Of a DNA stretch of 64,000 bases, positions 8,823 through 16,174 are shown in pieces. Location: the NCBI RefSeq assembly GCF_007827955.1, contig NZ_VITR01000001.1:186001-250000 (forward strand). The letters run 5' to 3'. Under the pieces are notes generated by a model. The model was given only the letters and a program-made list of their open reading frames with translations, made no database searches and was not told the origin of the DNA. Numbering within the stretch: position 1 is the stretch's first letter; each line of letters starts with the position of its first letter. The position numbers were made by a program, and so were the translations under genes. The DNA comes from Nitrospirillum pindoramense (GTDB lineage: Bacteria > Pseudomonadota > Alphaproteobacteria > Azospirillales > Azospirillaceae).

Positions 8823-9269
8823 TTACGCCGCCTTCTTCCCCGCCTTCGCTGGCTTGCCTTCTCCCCCACCCCGCGTGGCCTTCCCCAACCCAATCGACTT
8901 GGCCAGCCCGCTGCGCTTCTCAGCGTAGGCCGGCGCCACCATCGGATAATCCGCCGGCAGGCCCCACCGCGCGCGGTACTCGTCCGGCGTCAGGTTGTAC
9001 GCGGTGCGCAGGTGGCGCTTCAGCATCTTCAGCTTCCGGCCGTCTTCCAGGCACACGATGTACTCAGGGGTGACCGACCGGCGGATCGGCACGGCTGGGG
9101 TGAGCTTCTCCGGCTCCGCCGCGGCGGCCGGGGCGGCCTGGCCCAGGCCGGTGACGGTGGCGTAGGTGGCCTGGATGAGAGAGGCCAGCTCTTCCGCGCG
9201 AATCAGGTTGTTGGAGACATAGGCGGCGACGATGTCGGCGGTCGTCTGGATATTGGAAATATCGGACAT
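8823..9269 (-). CDS. MucR/Ros-family transcriptional regulator
   Basis: A 148-residue MucR/Ros protein; in alphaproteobacteria these H-NS-like regulators control exopolysaccharide, motility and symbiosis genes. The signature core YIVCLEDGRKLKMLKRHLRT (70-89), then LTPDEYRARWGLPADYPMVA and KRSGLAKSIGLGK, is unmistakable. Ros binds zinc through Cys-x2-Cys and His-x4-His-type ligands. Here the second Cys is Asp76 (C73-L-E-D76) and the last His position is Tyr91 (H86-LRTA-Y91), so two of the four ligands are substituted, as in some zinc-poor or zinc-free Mesorhizobium homologues. The C-terminus is Lys/Ala-rich. It is monocistronic, with a GC-rich repeat region upstream. Confidence 0.93.
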   Translation of the reverse strand: MSDISNIQTTADIVAAYVSNNLIRAEELASLIQATYATVTGLGQAAPAAAAEPEKLTPAVPIRRSVTPEYIVCLEDGRKLKMLKRHLRTAYNLTPDEYRARWGLPADYPMVAPAYAEKRSGLAKSIGLGKATRGGGEGKPAKAGKKAA

Positions 9270-10095
9270 GATGGACGGTCCTGATGTGGAGAATAGCGGG
9301 CCGTTTTATTGCCCGATCAGGGAGTAGATTAGCTGGAGCGCTGGGATAATCAATGGTGGAAATTGGTTTGCAGGGAAGGATTAGGGCGGAATTTTTGTGA
9401 AAGTGGAGGGGGGAGTCCAGCTTGTCCTGTAGGACGCGCCTCCCGGCGCGAGGGCGCCTGCGGCGCCGACAGAGACGGGTGGGCGGCGCCAGTTGGTGAA
9501 CTGGGCCCGGGGCGGGGAGGGGGAGGTTGGCTTGCTCAGGGGCGCGCCCTGGAGGGCGCGGGAGCGACCGGGGGGAGGAGTTGGGGGAATTGGGTTCACC
9601 CCGGGCGCGCTACGGCCCTGACGGGCCTCCGCCGCCCTTCTCTATATATAAGGCAACCCCCCGCTCCCCCATCCCTTCCTCCCGGTCGCTTCACCGCGCC
9701 GCAGGCGCGGGCCCGCCCTCGGGCGGGCCCCATAGCCGTCACCCCACCGCGCCCGCCCATCGGGTGAGCGGGGCCCACCCTATCCTTTAGGAGAGGTCCG
9801 GGAGCCCCCCTCAAATTAGGCCATTCTTGTGGTCCTACGTCGTGTCGGCCGGCCAAAACAGGTCCCGGCTCGTCCGGGGTTTTTCCCGCGTCCTGAGGGC
9901 CCGCTTTTTGCGTTCTGGGGCCATTTTCCGGCCAGGACGAATCACTCCCAAATAAAGCCCCAAACGGATTGCAACAGAAAAATGCAATGCGATGCATTTT
10001 TTCCTTGAACGGCAAACAAAACCGCCCCATATTTGTCTCAGAACAAAATACAGCGAAACACGATCCCCACACTACGTAAGACGAGGTCATCAAAA
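9270..10095. repeat. Gene-free GC-rich repeat region with repeat copy A and hairpins
   Basis: No credible gene. It contains a perfect hairpin CGCGCCCT-gg-AGGGCGCG (9543-9560), a plus-oriented repeat copy (9564-9635, from GCGACCGGGGGG to CTGACGGGCCTCCGCCGCC) and an oppositely oriented arm (CTTCCTCCCGGTCGC, 9675-9689). A second perfect hairpin GGGCCCGCCC-tc-GGGCGGGCCC lies at 9709-9730. The paired inverted arms resemble a REP-doublet/MITE-like element. From 9830 onward base composition drops towards AT without coding signal. Confidence 0.6.
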
Positions 10096-10452
10096 ATGGC
10101 TAGTTTGTCTGCGCTCTCCACACCTGTGCGCACCACGTCGCCCGCTATTATTGGCGACGCGCCGCCACATCACCCCACCATCATTGCCCGCACCCGATTT
10201 TACCCCTGTCCAGCTCACTCCATGCGCCCGCGTGCCGTCGCCGCCGGGCTGCAGGCGGAGCTGGCCGATGAGGGCGGCCGGGCGGTGCTACTGGTCACGG
10301 AAACCGACTGGAGCGGCGAGCGCTACACGACGGCCACCCCCATCGAAATCCAGGCGGCGTCCGTCCTCCTCCTGGACCTGGAGGTCATGCCGGCCGAGGC
10401 CGCGTATCTGCGGCTCCAGGCCATCGCCGACAGCGCTCAGGCGCTTGGCTGA
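10096..10452 (+). CDS. Small hypothetical protein
   Basis: 118 residues from the ATG at 10096 (MASLSALSTP); the frame is open 21 codons further upstream, without a ribosome site. The N-terminal third is low-complexity (Ser/Thr/Pro/His). The C-terminal part (RAVAAGLQAELADEGGRAVL, then TPIEIQAASVLLLDLEVMPA) has normal codon use and an alternating helix pattern. It lies 43 bases upstream of the 528-residue gene in the same direction, probably one transcript. No family recognised. Confidence 0.45.
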   Translation: MASLSALSTPVRTTSPAIIGDAPPHHPTIIARTRFYPCPAHSMRPRAVAAGLQAELADEGGRAVLLVTETDWSGERYTTATPIEIQAASVLLLDLEVMPAEAAYLRLQAIADSAQALG

Positions 10453-10495
10453 TCCCCGCCACCCATCGACTCAGTCCAAGAGGGAATCATAAATC

Positions 10496-12082
10496 ATGGA
10501 CAAACCGAAACAGACCTTGATCACCACCGGTACCAGCTATGACGGCTCCGTTATTCTCGGTCTCCGGCCCTCGGGGTTGCTGGTTGGGAAATCGGCCTAT
10601 GAGGAGTCGAAAAAAGTTTTCCTCGTCCCTCCGCGCGCCATGGCGTTTGCGCCGATCCTGTGGGAGGAGGCCACAAAATTGGGATTCCACATTTCCGAGT
10701 CGGCGGACAGTCGTTTCTACGTCCGCGGCAACCTGGCCGAGCTGGTCGACCGGTTCGACGCGCTGATTATCGCTGGTGACCGCGGCGGCATTCGCGAGGG
10801 GGACCACACTGACGCGTACAACGTGACTCATTCCCGCTCCGAGTGGGGCTACAACGTGACCCCCTCGTGGGCCGCCGGCGCCTCGATTAAGAGCATCGGG
10901 AAATATGCAGGGAACGGCAGGTTCCTAGTACCGTTCGAGAAATCCGAGCAGTTGACCGCCCGGATCAAACGAGCCGTGACTGCTGAGAAAAAAGCCCAGG
11001 CTGGCGCCATCAATTTGCCGGAGGTCCCCGGCCTGCCGGTCCAGGTGGTCGGTTCTGAAATTCGCATCCCATGGCCGGGCTCGGACGAGGCGGCCGCGAT
11101 CCTCCGCGCGGTTCGCGGCATGCGTTGGGATGATGGGGACAGCGTCGATGATGCTGGCTATTTCGCTATCCTCAGCCATCACGCCAATAGCGTCTCCAAG
11201 GCCCTGACCAAGGTCGCCGCGCTCAGAGCCGAGATCGCATCGCATACGATCGACCTGCCCGAATACCCGCTGCTCAAAATCTCCGTCGTCAACGGCGAAG
11301 TGCGAGTCGCTTTTCCTCACAGTCAACAGGCCGCTGGAATTCTCAAGGCGGCGGGATTTCGGGCTGACCTTACAATTCCCGGGTTCGTGATTGCCCTTCG
11401 TCACGCGACTGGTGTCGACCTGCCCGCGCTCCTGGAGCGCGTCTCCACGGTCGAGGTCGCCGCGGTTGCCGCTGCCGAAAAGGCCGCCGCCGCCGCTGAA
11501 CTGGCTGCCGCCGCTGCTGAGGAGAGGAGGGCCGCTGCCGCCAAGGAACAGGAACTCCGCCGCCTGAGCCGGATCAAAACCCGGGTCGGGCGTATCAAAA
11601 TCGGCGAATGTGTGTCCAGCCTCTTCGGGGACCGCGTGGTCGAGAGTTTCGGTGCATCGTGGGTCGACCGCGAGACCGGCTGGACCTACTGCTACGCCTA
11701 CAGCCGCCCCGCTACTGAATCGGAAATCGCGAAGCGCCGGGCGGAGCCTCCCCGTACCCGTACCGGCTACAGCATCGCGTTGGCTGCCACTGCCCCCAAG
11801 GTCGGTCAGGTCTGGCGCGACGGGGGCGAGGTTGTGGTCGTCACTGACGTGTCCCGCTCGTGGTTCGTTTCGACCGGCGGGGACGATGAGGTCGATTCGT
11901 TCTACTCGTCCCAGTTTTGGGAGCAGTACGTCGTCCGCGTCGAATGGCGGGCGGCGACTGCAGCGGAGGCCGAGACTCTGGCAGCGAGCGCTCCGGCTGC
12001 CACCGAGCCTGCCACCTCTCTGCCCGGTCTCAGCCGGCTCCTGAACGGCGAGTGCGGGCCGCGCTCGCCCTATACCGAGTAA
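10496..12082 (+). CDS. Large hypothetical protein with internal duplication and Ala-rich coil
   Basis: 528 residues, no recognised family. Residues about 170-205 (INLPEVPGLPVQVVGSEIRI, then PWPGSDEAAAILRAV) and 258-295 (IDLPEYPLLKISVVNGEVRV, then AFPHSQQAAGILKAA) are a clear internal repeat, so the protein has at least two copies of one small alpha/beta module. An Ala/Glu-rich coiled coil follows (about 320-360). The C-terminal region holds small beta-rich segments (GWTYCYAYSRPATESE; GQVWRDGGEVVVVTDVSRSW). Length, gene company (serine recombinase, small proteins) and lack of homology suggest a plasmid- or phage-derived accessory gene. No catalytic motif was seen. Confidence 0.65.
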   Translation: MDKPKQTLITTGTSYDGSVILGLRPSGLLVGKSAYEESKKVFLVPPRAMAFAPILWEEATKLGFHISESADSRFYVRGNLAELVDRFDALIIAGDRGGIREGDHTDAYNVTHSRSEWGYNVTPSWAAGASIKSIGKYAGNGRFLVPFEKSEQLTARIKRAVTAEKKAQAGAINLPEVPGLPVQVVGSEIRIPWPGSDEAAAILRAVRGMRWDDGDSVDDAGYFAILSHHANSVSKALTKVAALRAEIASHTIDLPEYPLLKISVVNGEVRVAFPHSQQAAGILKAAGFRADLTIPGFVIALRHATGVDLPALLERVSTVEVAAVAAAEKAAAAAELAAAAAEERRAAAAKEQELRRLSRIKTRVGRIKIGECVSSLFGDRVVESFGASWVDRETGWTYCYAYSRPATESEIAKRRAEPPRTRTGYSIALAATAPKVGQVWRDGGEVVVVTDVSRSWFVSTGGDDEVDSFYSSQFWEQYVVRVEWRAATAAEAETLAASAPAATEPATSLPGLSRLLNGECGPRSPYTE

Positions 12083-12126
12083 GGCTGCCGCCTGACATCT
12101 ACCCCCCAACCCCCTGGAGGCCCCCC

Positions 12127-12501
12127 ATGAGCACCCACCCCATCCGCGTCATCGCCTCCCTGGTCGCCATTACCACCCTGGCCGGGGCCGGCTACTGCTC
12201 CACCCTGGCCAGCCAGGCCAGCGACGCCATGTCCCGCGACATGGCCGCCGTCATCTCTGCCTCTACGGAGGTGACCACCCTCACCACCAGGCCGACGGCC
12301 GCCGGCTACACCCTCGCCGACCTCGCCGGCCTGCACGATCAGCAGGCCCGGCAGAGTTCCGCCCTCATGGCGGGATGGCTGGATCAGCGGGACCACGACC
12401 GGAGTTTCGGCCTGGCCCTGGGCCTCCTGGCCGTGGCCGCCGCCGCTGCCAGTGTCGCCGTGAAGGGCGGGCGCTGGGCGCGGACCACGTCGGCCGCCTG
12501 A
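12127..12501 (+). CDS. Small membrane-anchored hypothetical protein
   Basis: 124 residues starting at the ATG at 12127, supported by GGAGG six bases upstream; the frame is open upstream but only as a shadow of the preceding gene. Two hydrophobic helices, residues about 6-26 (IRVIASLVAITTLAGAGYCS) and 96-115 (GLALGLLAVAAAAASVAVKG), bracket a polar segment rich in Ser, Thr and Asp. This gives a hairpin topology with the middle probably periplasmic. It is 44 bases downstream of the 528-residue gene, likely co-transcribed. No family recognised. Confidence 0.6.
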   Translation: MSTHPIRVIASLVAITTLAGAGYCSTLASQASDAMSRDMAAVISASTEVTTLTTRPTAAGYTLADLAGLHDQQARQSSALMAGWLDQRDHDRSFGLALGLLAVAAAAASVAVKGGRWARTTSAA

Positions 12502-12540
12502 CGTCCCAGCAGGGTGTACCCAAGCGGGACACCCACCAGC

Positions 12541-12609
12541 CACCGGGAAACAGTGTCCCAGAAGGTCCGAAATCGACTTCTGAGACACTGTACCGGTGAG
12601 ATTCGGACC
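12541..12609 (+). promoter_or_regulatory. res-like recombination site / operator upstream of the serine recombinase
   Basis: A long interrupted palindrome: CACCGG (12541-12546), ACAGTGTCcCAGAAG (12550-12564), a 12-base centre, then CTTCTGaGACACTGT (12577-12591) and CCGGTG (12593-12598). The 15-bp arms differ at one base. Overlapping it, GGTCCGAA (12564-12571) is mirrored by TTCGGACC (12602-12609). It ends 14 bases before the recombinase start codon. This layout fits resolvase binding subsites that serve both as crossover site and as autoregulatory operator; a stable transcript hairpin is the alternative. Confidence 0.65.
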
Positions 12610-12623
12610 CAAACGAGACAATC

Positions 12624-13205
12624 ATGGCTACCTACGGATACGCCCGCGTATCAACCAGCGACCAGGATCTGACCATCCAGGAGACTGCCCTGCGCGCAGC
12701 CGGTTGCCAGGTCGTCCGGTCGGAAAAAGCCTCGGGCGCCACCCGACGTGGCCGCCGAGAGCTGGAGATCCTCATGGATTTCCTGCAGCCCGATGACACA
12801 CTGATGGTGACAAGAATCGACCGCCTGGCCCGGTCGATGAAGGACCTTCAGGACATTGTTCACGACCTACGGGCGCGAGGGGTCAGCCTACGGGCTACCG
12901 AGCAGCCGATCGACACAGCCTCGGCCGCCGGCCAGGCTTTCCTCGACATGCTGGGCGTATTCGCCCAATTTGAAACGAATCTCCGCCGCGAGCGCCAGAT
13001 GGAGGGGATCAGGGCGGCCAAGGCCCGCGGCGTGTACCGGGGGCGGCCTCCGTCCGTCGATCGCGCTGAGATCCGGCGCCTGCACGCCGGCGGTCTGGGT
13101 GCCGCCCGCATCGCCCGTCAGCTCGGGATCGGCCGGTCGTCGGTCTACCGGGCCCTGGAATTAGCCAACGCCGCCCGCCATCAGAACGAGGCACACCATG
13201 AGTGA
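12624..13205 (+). CDS. Serine recombinase (resolvase/invertase family)
   Basis: A 193-residue small serine recombinase of the Tn3 resolvase / Hin-Gin invertase type, which breaks and rejoins DNA through a phosphoserine link. Features: YARVSTSDQD with catalytic Ser10; DTLMVTRIDRLARSMKDL carrying the conserved Arg pair; the FAQFETNLRRERQMEGI E-helix region; and a C-terminal Hin-type HTH (AARIARQLGIGRSSVYRALE, about 155-175). Length is normal, so it is probably active. The upstream inverted repeat (12541-12609) is the likely target. No transposase is adjacent, so it may serve plasmid/island resolution or inversion. The next gene overlaps its stop codon. Confidence 0.93.
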   Translation: MATYGYARVSTSDQDLTIQETALRAAGCQVVRSEKASGATRRGRRELEILMDFLQPDDTLMVTRIDRLARSMKDLQDIVHDLRARGVSLRATEQPIDTASAAGQAFLDMLGVFAQFETNLRRERQMEGIRAAKARGVYRGRPPSVDRAEIRRLHAGGLGAARIARQLGIGRSSVYRALELANAARHQNEAHHE

Positions 13206-13713
13206 CGCCGTGCCCATCATGACGACCGATTGCTGCGGCCGTTCGTGGGAATTCGTACGCAGCGTGAGGGTGAATGGCCTGGATGGCCTCTCACTGTTTT
13301 TCGGGAAGCCCGCCGACCGCATCGGTCGTCGGGGGCGGCTGTCGGTGATCCCTACCACGGCTCTGATTGACTACGTGGACGAGCACCGTGACCACCTGCA
13401 GGAGGCTGGCCTTCCCCTGAGCCTGCCCATCCTACGCCGCCTGGCCGAGGTCGCCACCGAGCGCGAGCAATTCCGAGCGGCGGCCCCGGTTCGCCGCCGG
13501 GTGCAGCGCCAGCCTTTGTCCGACAGTTCTCGCCGGCGCCGGGGCTGGTGGCGGGAACCGGAAGTGGCCGCGCTCATGCTGCAGGAGGAGATGCCGCAGA
13601 GGCATATCGCCATCCGCCTGGGGATTTCCCCGGCAGAGGTATCGCTGTACCGGCGGGCGCTACTCAGGGAAGGTGGGGCTACCGTGGTTCCGCGGAAACT
13701 GCACGTGCGTTGA
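13198..13713 (+). CDS. Hypothetical HTH protein coupled to the recombinase
   Basis: 171 residues; its ATG overlaps the last codons of the recombinase gene, implying coupled translation. The N-terminal half (PIMTTDCCGRSWEFVRSVRV onward) is unknown. A basic stretch (RRRVQRQPLSDSSRRRRGWW) is followed by a plausible helix-turn-helix at the C-terminus (MLQEEMPQRHIAIRLGISPA, then EVSLYRRALL). This suggests DNA binding, perhaps as an accessory or regulator of recombination; that is inference from position and motif only. Confidence 0.6.
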   Translation: MSDAVPIMTTDCCGRSWEFVRSVRVNGLDGLSLFFGKPADRIGRRGRLSVIPTTALIDYVDEHRDHLQEAGLPLSLPILRRLAEVATEREQFRAAAPVRRRVQRQPLSDSSRRRRGWWREPEVAALMLQEEMPQRHIAIRLGISPAEVSLYRRALLREGGATVVPRKLHVR

Positions 13714-13767
13714 TCACCCCGCCAAGGGGTGTGATCCTAATCCGTAACCGCCGGGGCGTATTGGCTC

Positions 13768-14007
13768 ATGGATGAGATCGCACTCGCCCAGCGCTTCGAG
13801 GCCAAGGTTGCCGCCGAGGAATTTCAGGTCTGGGCGCTGACGGTACATCCCGATCACACCACCACCCTCCGATGCGAGGATGGCAATGACGGCGCGGTGT
13901 TCGAGAAGGCCATCCTTCACGGAATTTCCGGGGGATGGCGTGCGGATCTTCTGCTGCGGCGATGGCCAGCACCGCGTCATCATGGTGCCGAGCGAATACT
14001 GACGTAG
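13768..14007 (+). CDS. Small hypothetical protein, possibly frameshifted at its 3' end
   Basis: 79 residues as read. The first 55 (MDEIALAQRFEAKVAAEEFQ, then VWALTVHPDHTTTLRCEDG) look coding, but the end (LLLRRWPAPRHHGAERILT) looks like out-of-frame sequence. In the +1 frame the same DNA gives GVRIFCCGDGQHRVIMVPSEY followed by TGA at 14000-14002, which reads as a more natural C-terminus. A G-run at 13927-13932 is a likely slip site. It may be a recently frameshifted gene or a sequencing slip. Function unknown. Confidence 0.4.
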   Translation: MDEIALAQRFEAKVAAEEFQVWALTVHPDHTTTLRCEDGNDGAVFEKAILHGISGGWRADLLLRRWPAPRHHGAERILT

Positions 14008-14096
14008 GACGCGGGGGCATCGCGAGCCCCCCGCGTCAGACAGGGGCACCTATGGCTTCGTAAGTAGTGGATCGTCGATTTCCAAAATTTATAGCA

Positions 14097-14612
14097 TCAA
14101 ACTGCTGACGGCACGTAGCTATCGGCTGATGGATCTGTACTCTTGACGCCAATGGTTATTGTGAATGACAGAAGATCTGCTGTAAAGTCTGGTTCAATTG
14201 TATAGTAGAACTGTCCGGCAATGTTTTCTATATCTACTGGAGTTGCAAAACCATCTTGCCATAAATCGCTTGACGTCCTTTTTTGAAATCCGGAGGGGAT
14301 TCCTGGAGGGGCTGGATCAACCATGTATCCCCATGAATAATCTCCAAGATGTACACTTGCAATTGATAAAGGATAATCGACGGAAATACCGAATCGTGCT
14401 CCCGTGATTGGTTCTGTCCATATAGCCATAGCCGATATTCCAGCGGTCCCTGCAATTGATGGGTCAGTTGTTTCAAATGTTGTACTCCCATCTGAGGGAA
14501 GAGTTTCTTCTGGTGCTTGCTCCACTTGTCCTTCTTGAGCCAAATCGTTACCAAATGTAGTTAGATTTAATGTTTTCTTAGTCCAGTTTTGCCACATTAT
14601 CTTAATTGCCAT
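14097..14612 (-). CDS. AT-rich gene, possible aegerolysin-like beta-sandwich protein
   Basis: 171 residues; the ATG at 14612 has GGGGGA seven bases upstream. Base composition is far more AT-rich than the host, so it is probably acquired. The pattern NWTKKTLNLTTFGN ... TLPSDGSTTFETTDPSIAGT ... AIWTEPITGARFGISVDYP ... resembles the small beta-sandwich of aegerolysins and related Bacillus crystal-toxin-like proteins: an N-x-T, a proline and glycine turn, a GTxG segment, then a strand ending in a D-x-P turn. This is inference from pattern, not a database hit. No signal peptide. It is the second gene of an operon with 14636-15088, 23 bases apart. Confidence 0.65.
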   Translation of the reverse strand: MAIKIMWQNWTKKTLNLTTFGNDLAQEGQVEQAPEETLPSDGSTTFETTDPSIAGTAGISAMAIWTEPITGARFGISVDYPLSIASVHLGDYSWGYMVDPAPPGIPSGFQKRTSSDLWQDGFATPVDIENIAGQFYYTIEPDFTADLLSFTITIGVKSTDPSADSYVPSAV

Positions 14613-14635
14613 CAATTTTCCCCCATTCTATTAAG

Positions 14636-15088
14636 TTAAGCCACAATACCAGCAATGGAATCTATAATGATGTCCAGCTTTTCAGAGAATGTTGCGAATT
14701 GAGTGCTCTCTTCAGCATATGTTGCCATGAACTGAGCAATTGTTTCTGCTTGTGGCGTTTCATAAATAAGTACAGAGCCACCAGCTTCTCCAGTTAATGC
14801 ATTCACAATTTGCTGACCTTCCCGGAGCGCAGCATCAAAATCCTGGAATTGTTGCTGTAATAACGCCTTTTCAGCGTCGTTCGATGCATTATTTATAAGA
14901 TCATCATAATAATTATTAACATCATTTATCTGCATAGCCTTAATCAAATTCCTAACATCATCTATACTTCCAATCGAAGATTCGGTAACTACCTTACCAT
15001 TTACATCATTTATTACGGCAAATCCATATGGCGGCAAATCATCAGCCGCCATGGCGACTTTTTTAGCGAATATTAGCTGCATAGGCAT
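14636..15088 (-). CDS. AT-rich hypothetical partner gene
   Basis: 150 residues using the ATG at 15088, which has AGGAAAG at good spacing; an upstream in-frame ATG at 15172 lacks one. The protein starts MPMQLIFAKKVAMAADDLPP and is otherwise acidic and helical (AMQINDVNNYYDDLINNASN, then DAEKALLQQQFQDFDAALRE), ending in a hydrophobic helix (EKLDIIIDSIAGIVA). No family recognised. It precedes the possible aegerolysin-like gene with a 23-bp gap and shares its AT-rich composition, so the two were probably acquired and act together. A chaperone, second component or immunity role is conceivable but unsupported. Confidence 0.6.
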   Translation of the reverse strand: MPMQLIFAKKVAMAADDLPPYGFAVINDVNGKVVTESSIGSIDDVRNLIKAMQINDVNNYYDDLINNASNDAEKALLQQQFQDFDAALREGQQIVNALTGEAGGSVLIYETPQAETIAQFMATYAEESTQFATFSEKLDIIIDSIAGIVA

Positions 15089-15300
15089 GATTTGTTCTTT
15101 CCTATCAGAGTCGTTGTCAGCAATGCTTAAGTGGATATTCTTTTGGTAAGCGCGCTCGTATCGAGAGTGCATTTATATACTTTTGTTCGTCAATATGGCA
15201 ATTAGTCTTAATAATCAACTAATGAACTGGACACAACGAAACCGCCGCAGAGATAGATGGCCACTTTACATGTTGGGGGACACCCGCCTTCGTCCGGGCT

Positions 15301-15345
15301 CGGGGGCGCCACCCACCAAATCCCACTTCCTCCCCCCGGTCGCCC
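15301..15345 (-). repeat. Dispersed GC-rich repeat, copy C (single arm)
   Basis: CCCACTTCCTCCCCCCGGTCGC at the right end matches the arms at 9675-9689 and 28526-28541. It lies immediately downstream of the metallophosphoesterase gene, at the edge between AT-rich acquired genes and host-like DNA. Confidence 0.45.
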
Positions 15346-15372
15346 AGCCGTGCCGCCGGCGCGGCCCTGCCA

Positions 15373-16095
15373 TTACCCCGGCACCTCCACCACCCACGGC
15401 TCCGCCAGCCCCAGCCCCTTCACCCTGCATCCACCAGGCCCGGCCAGCTCCCCCTCATACCCCTCGTGGTGATGCCCGTGCACCACCAACCGAGCCCGGC
15501 ACGCCCTGGCCGCCAGCCCGATGCCGGCGAACCCATATCTATGCGTCAACGGCGCCTCATGCGTGACCAGTACGTCGACCGCCCCCTTCTTTCCTGCCGC
15601 CGCGACCGCCGCATGATCCTCCGGGAAAATAGTCGCCCGGTATTTCAGCGGAATCTCCCCGCTGGCCAGGTTCCGTCGGTTCGCCCGAATCCAGCTCTGC
15701 CTATCCCGGTAGGTCGGGGCCGGATCCTCTTCCGCCTTGGGCCAGTAGACCCTCTCCGCATAGACGCCACCCAAGCCGGCCACCCGCAACCCGCCCAGGT
15801 CCATCGCCCGCCCGTGTAGGTTTCCGCCAGGATGGTCGCCCACCAGGTTGTCCCACCACTCCCGGCGGTCGGCGTCATGATTTCCGGGCACATAGGCCAG
15901 CGTCACGCCGGCATCGACCAGTGTGGCCAGCTCCTGCCGGAGGGGCCGGTTGAGTTCGCAGTCCCCGACAATGATGACGGCGCTGGGCTGAACCTGGGCG
16001 CAGCATTCGAGGAGTGGACGCCAATTCCCGTGGGGATCGCCGACGGCGACGATGGGCTGCTGGACGGAAGAAATGTTGGCCCTGATGTTCGCCAC
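15373..16095 (-). CDS. Calcineurin-like metallophosphoesterase
   Basis: 240 residues with every dinuclear-metal motif of the family: VGDPHGNW (about 18-25, D-x-H), IIVGDCE (G-D), YVPGNHDAD (G-N-H-D), LVTHEAP (His) and VVHGHHHEGY (G-H-x-H). These enzymes hydrolyse phosphomono- or diesters (nucleotides, cyclic nucleotides, DNA ends); the substrate is not determinable here. Start is GTG at 16095. It differs from the family of the broken metallophosphoesterase at 17.0-17.7 kb, so the two are not recent duplicates. It appears intact and monocistronic. Confidence 0.88.
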   Translation of the reverse strand: MANIRANISSVQQPIVAVGDPHGNWRPLLECCAQVQPSAVIIVGDCELNRPLRQELATLVDAGVTLAYVPGNHDADRREWWDNLVGDHPGGNLHGRAMDLGGLRVAGLGGVYAERVYWPKAEEDPAPTYRDRQSWIRANRRNLASGEIPLKYRATIFPEDHAAVAAAGKKGAVDVLVTHEAPLTHRYGFAGIGLAARACRARLVVHGHHHEGYEGELAGPGGCRVKGLGLAEPWVVEVPG

Positions 16096-16174
16096 AGCAA
16101 ATTGGACCCATCCTGGTCACCTAATTAAAGTGTGGACATACTTCAAGTTACTACCTCTATGATCGTTCGTTGAG

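Noticed and set aside
9363-9790. Several open frames in the 9.4-9.8 kb region
   Set aside because: They arise from the GC-rich repeat and hairpin sequence; no ribosome site, composition is repeat-like.
12541-12609. CRISPR-like or tandem repeats
   Set aside because: No direct repeats with regular spacers anywhere in the window; this structure is an inverted repeat.
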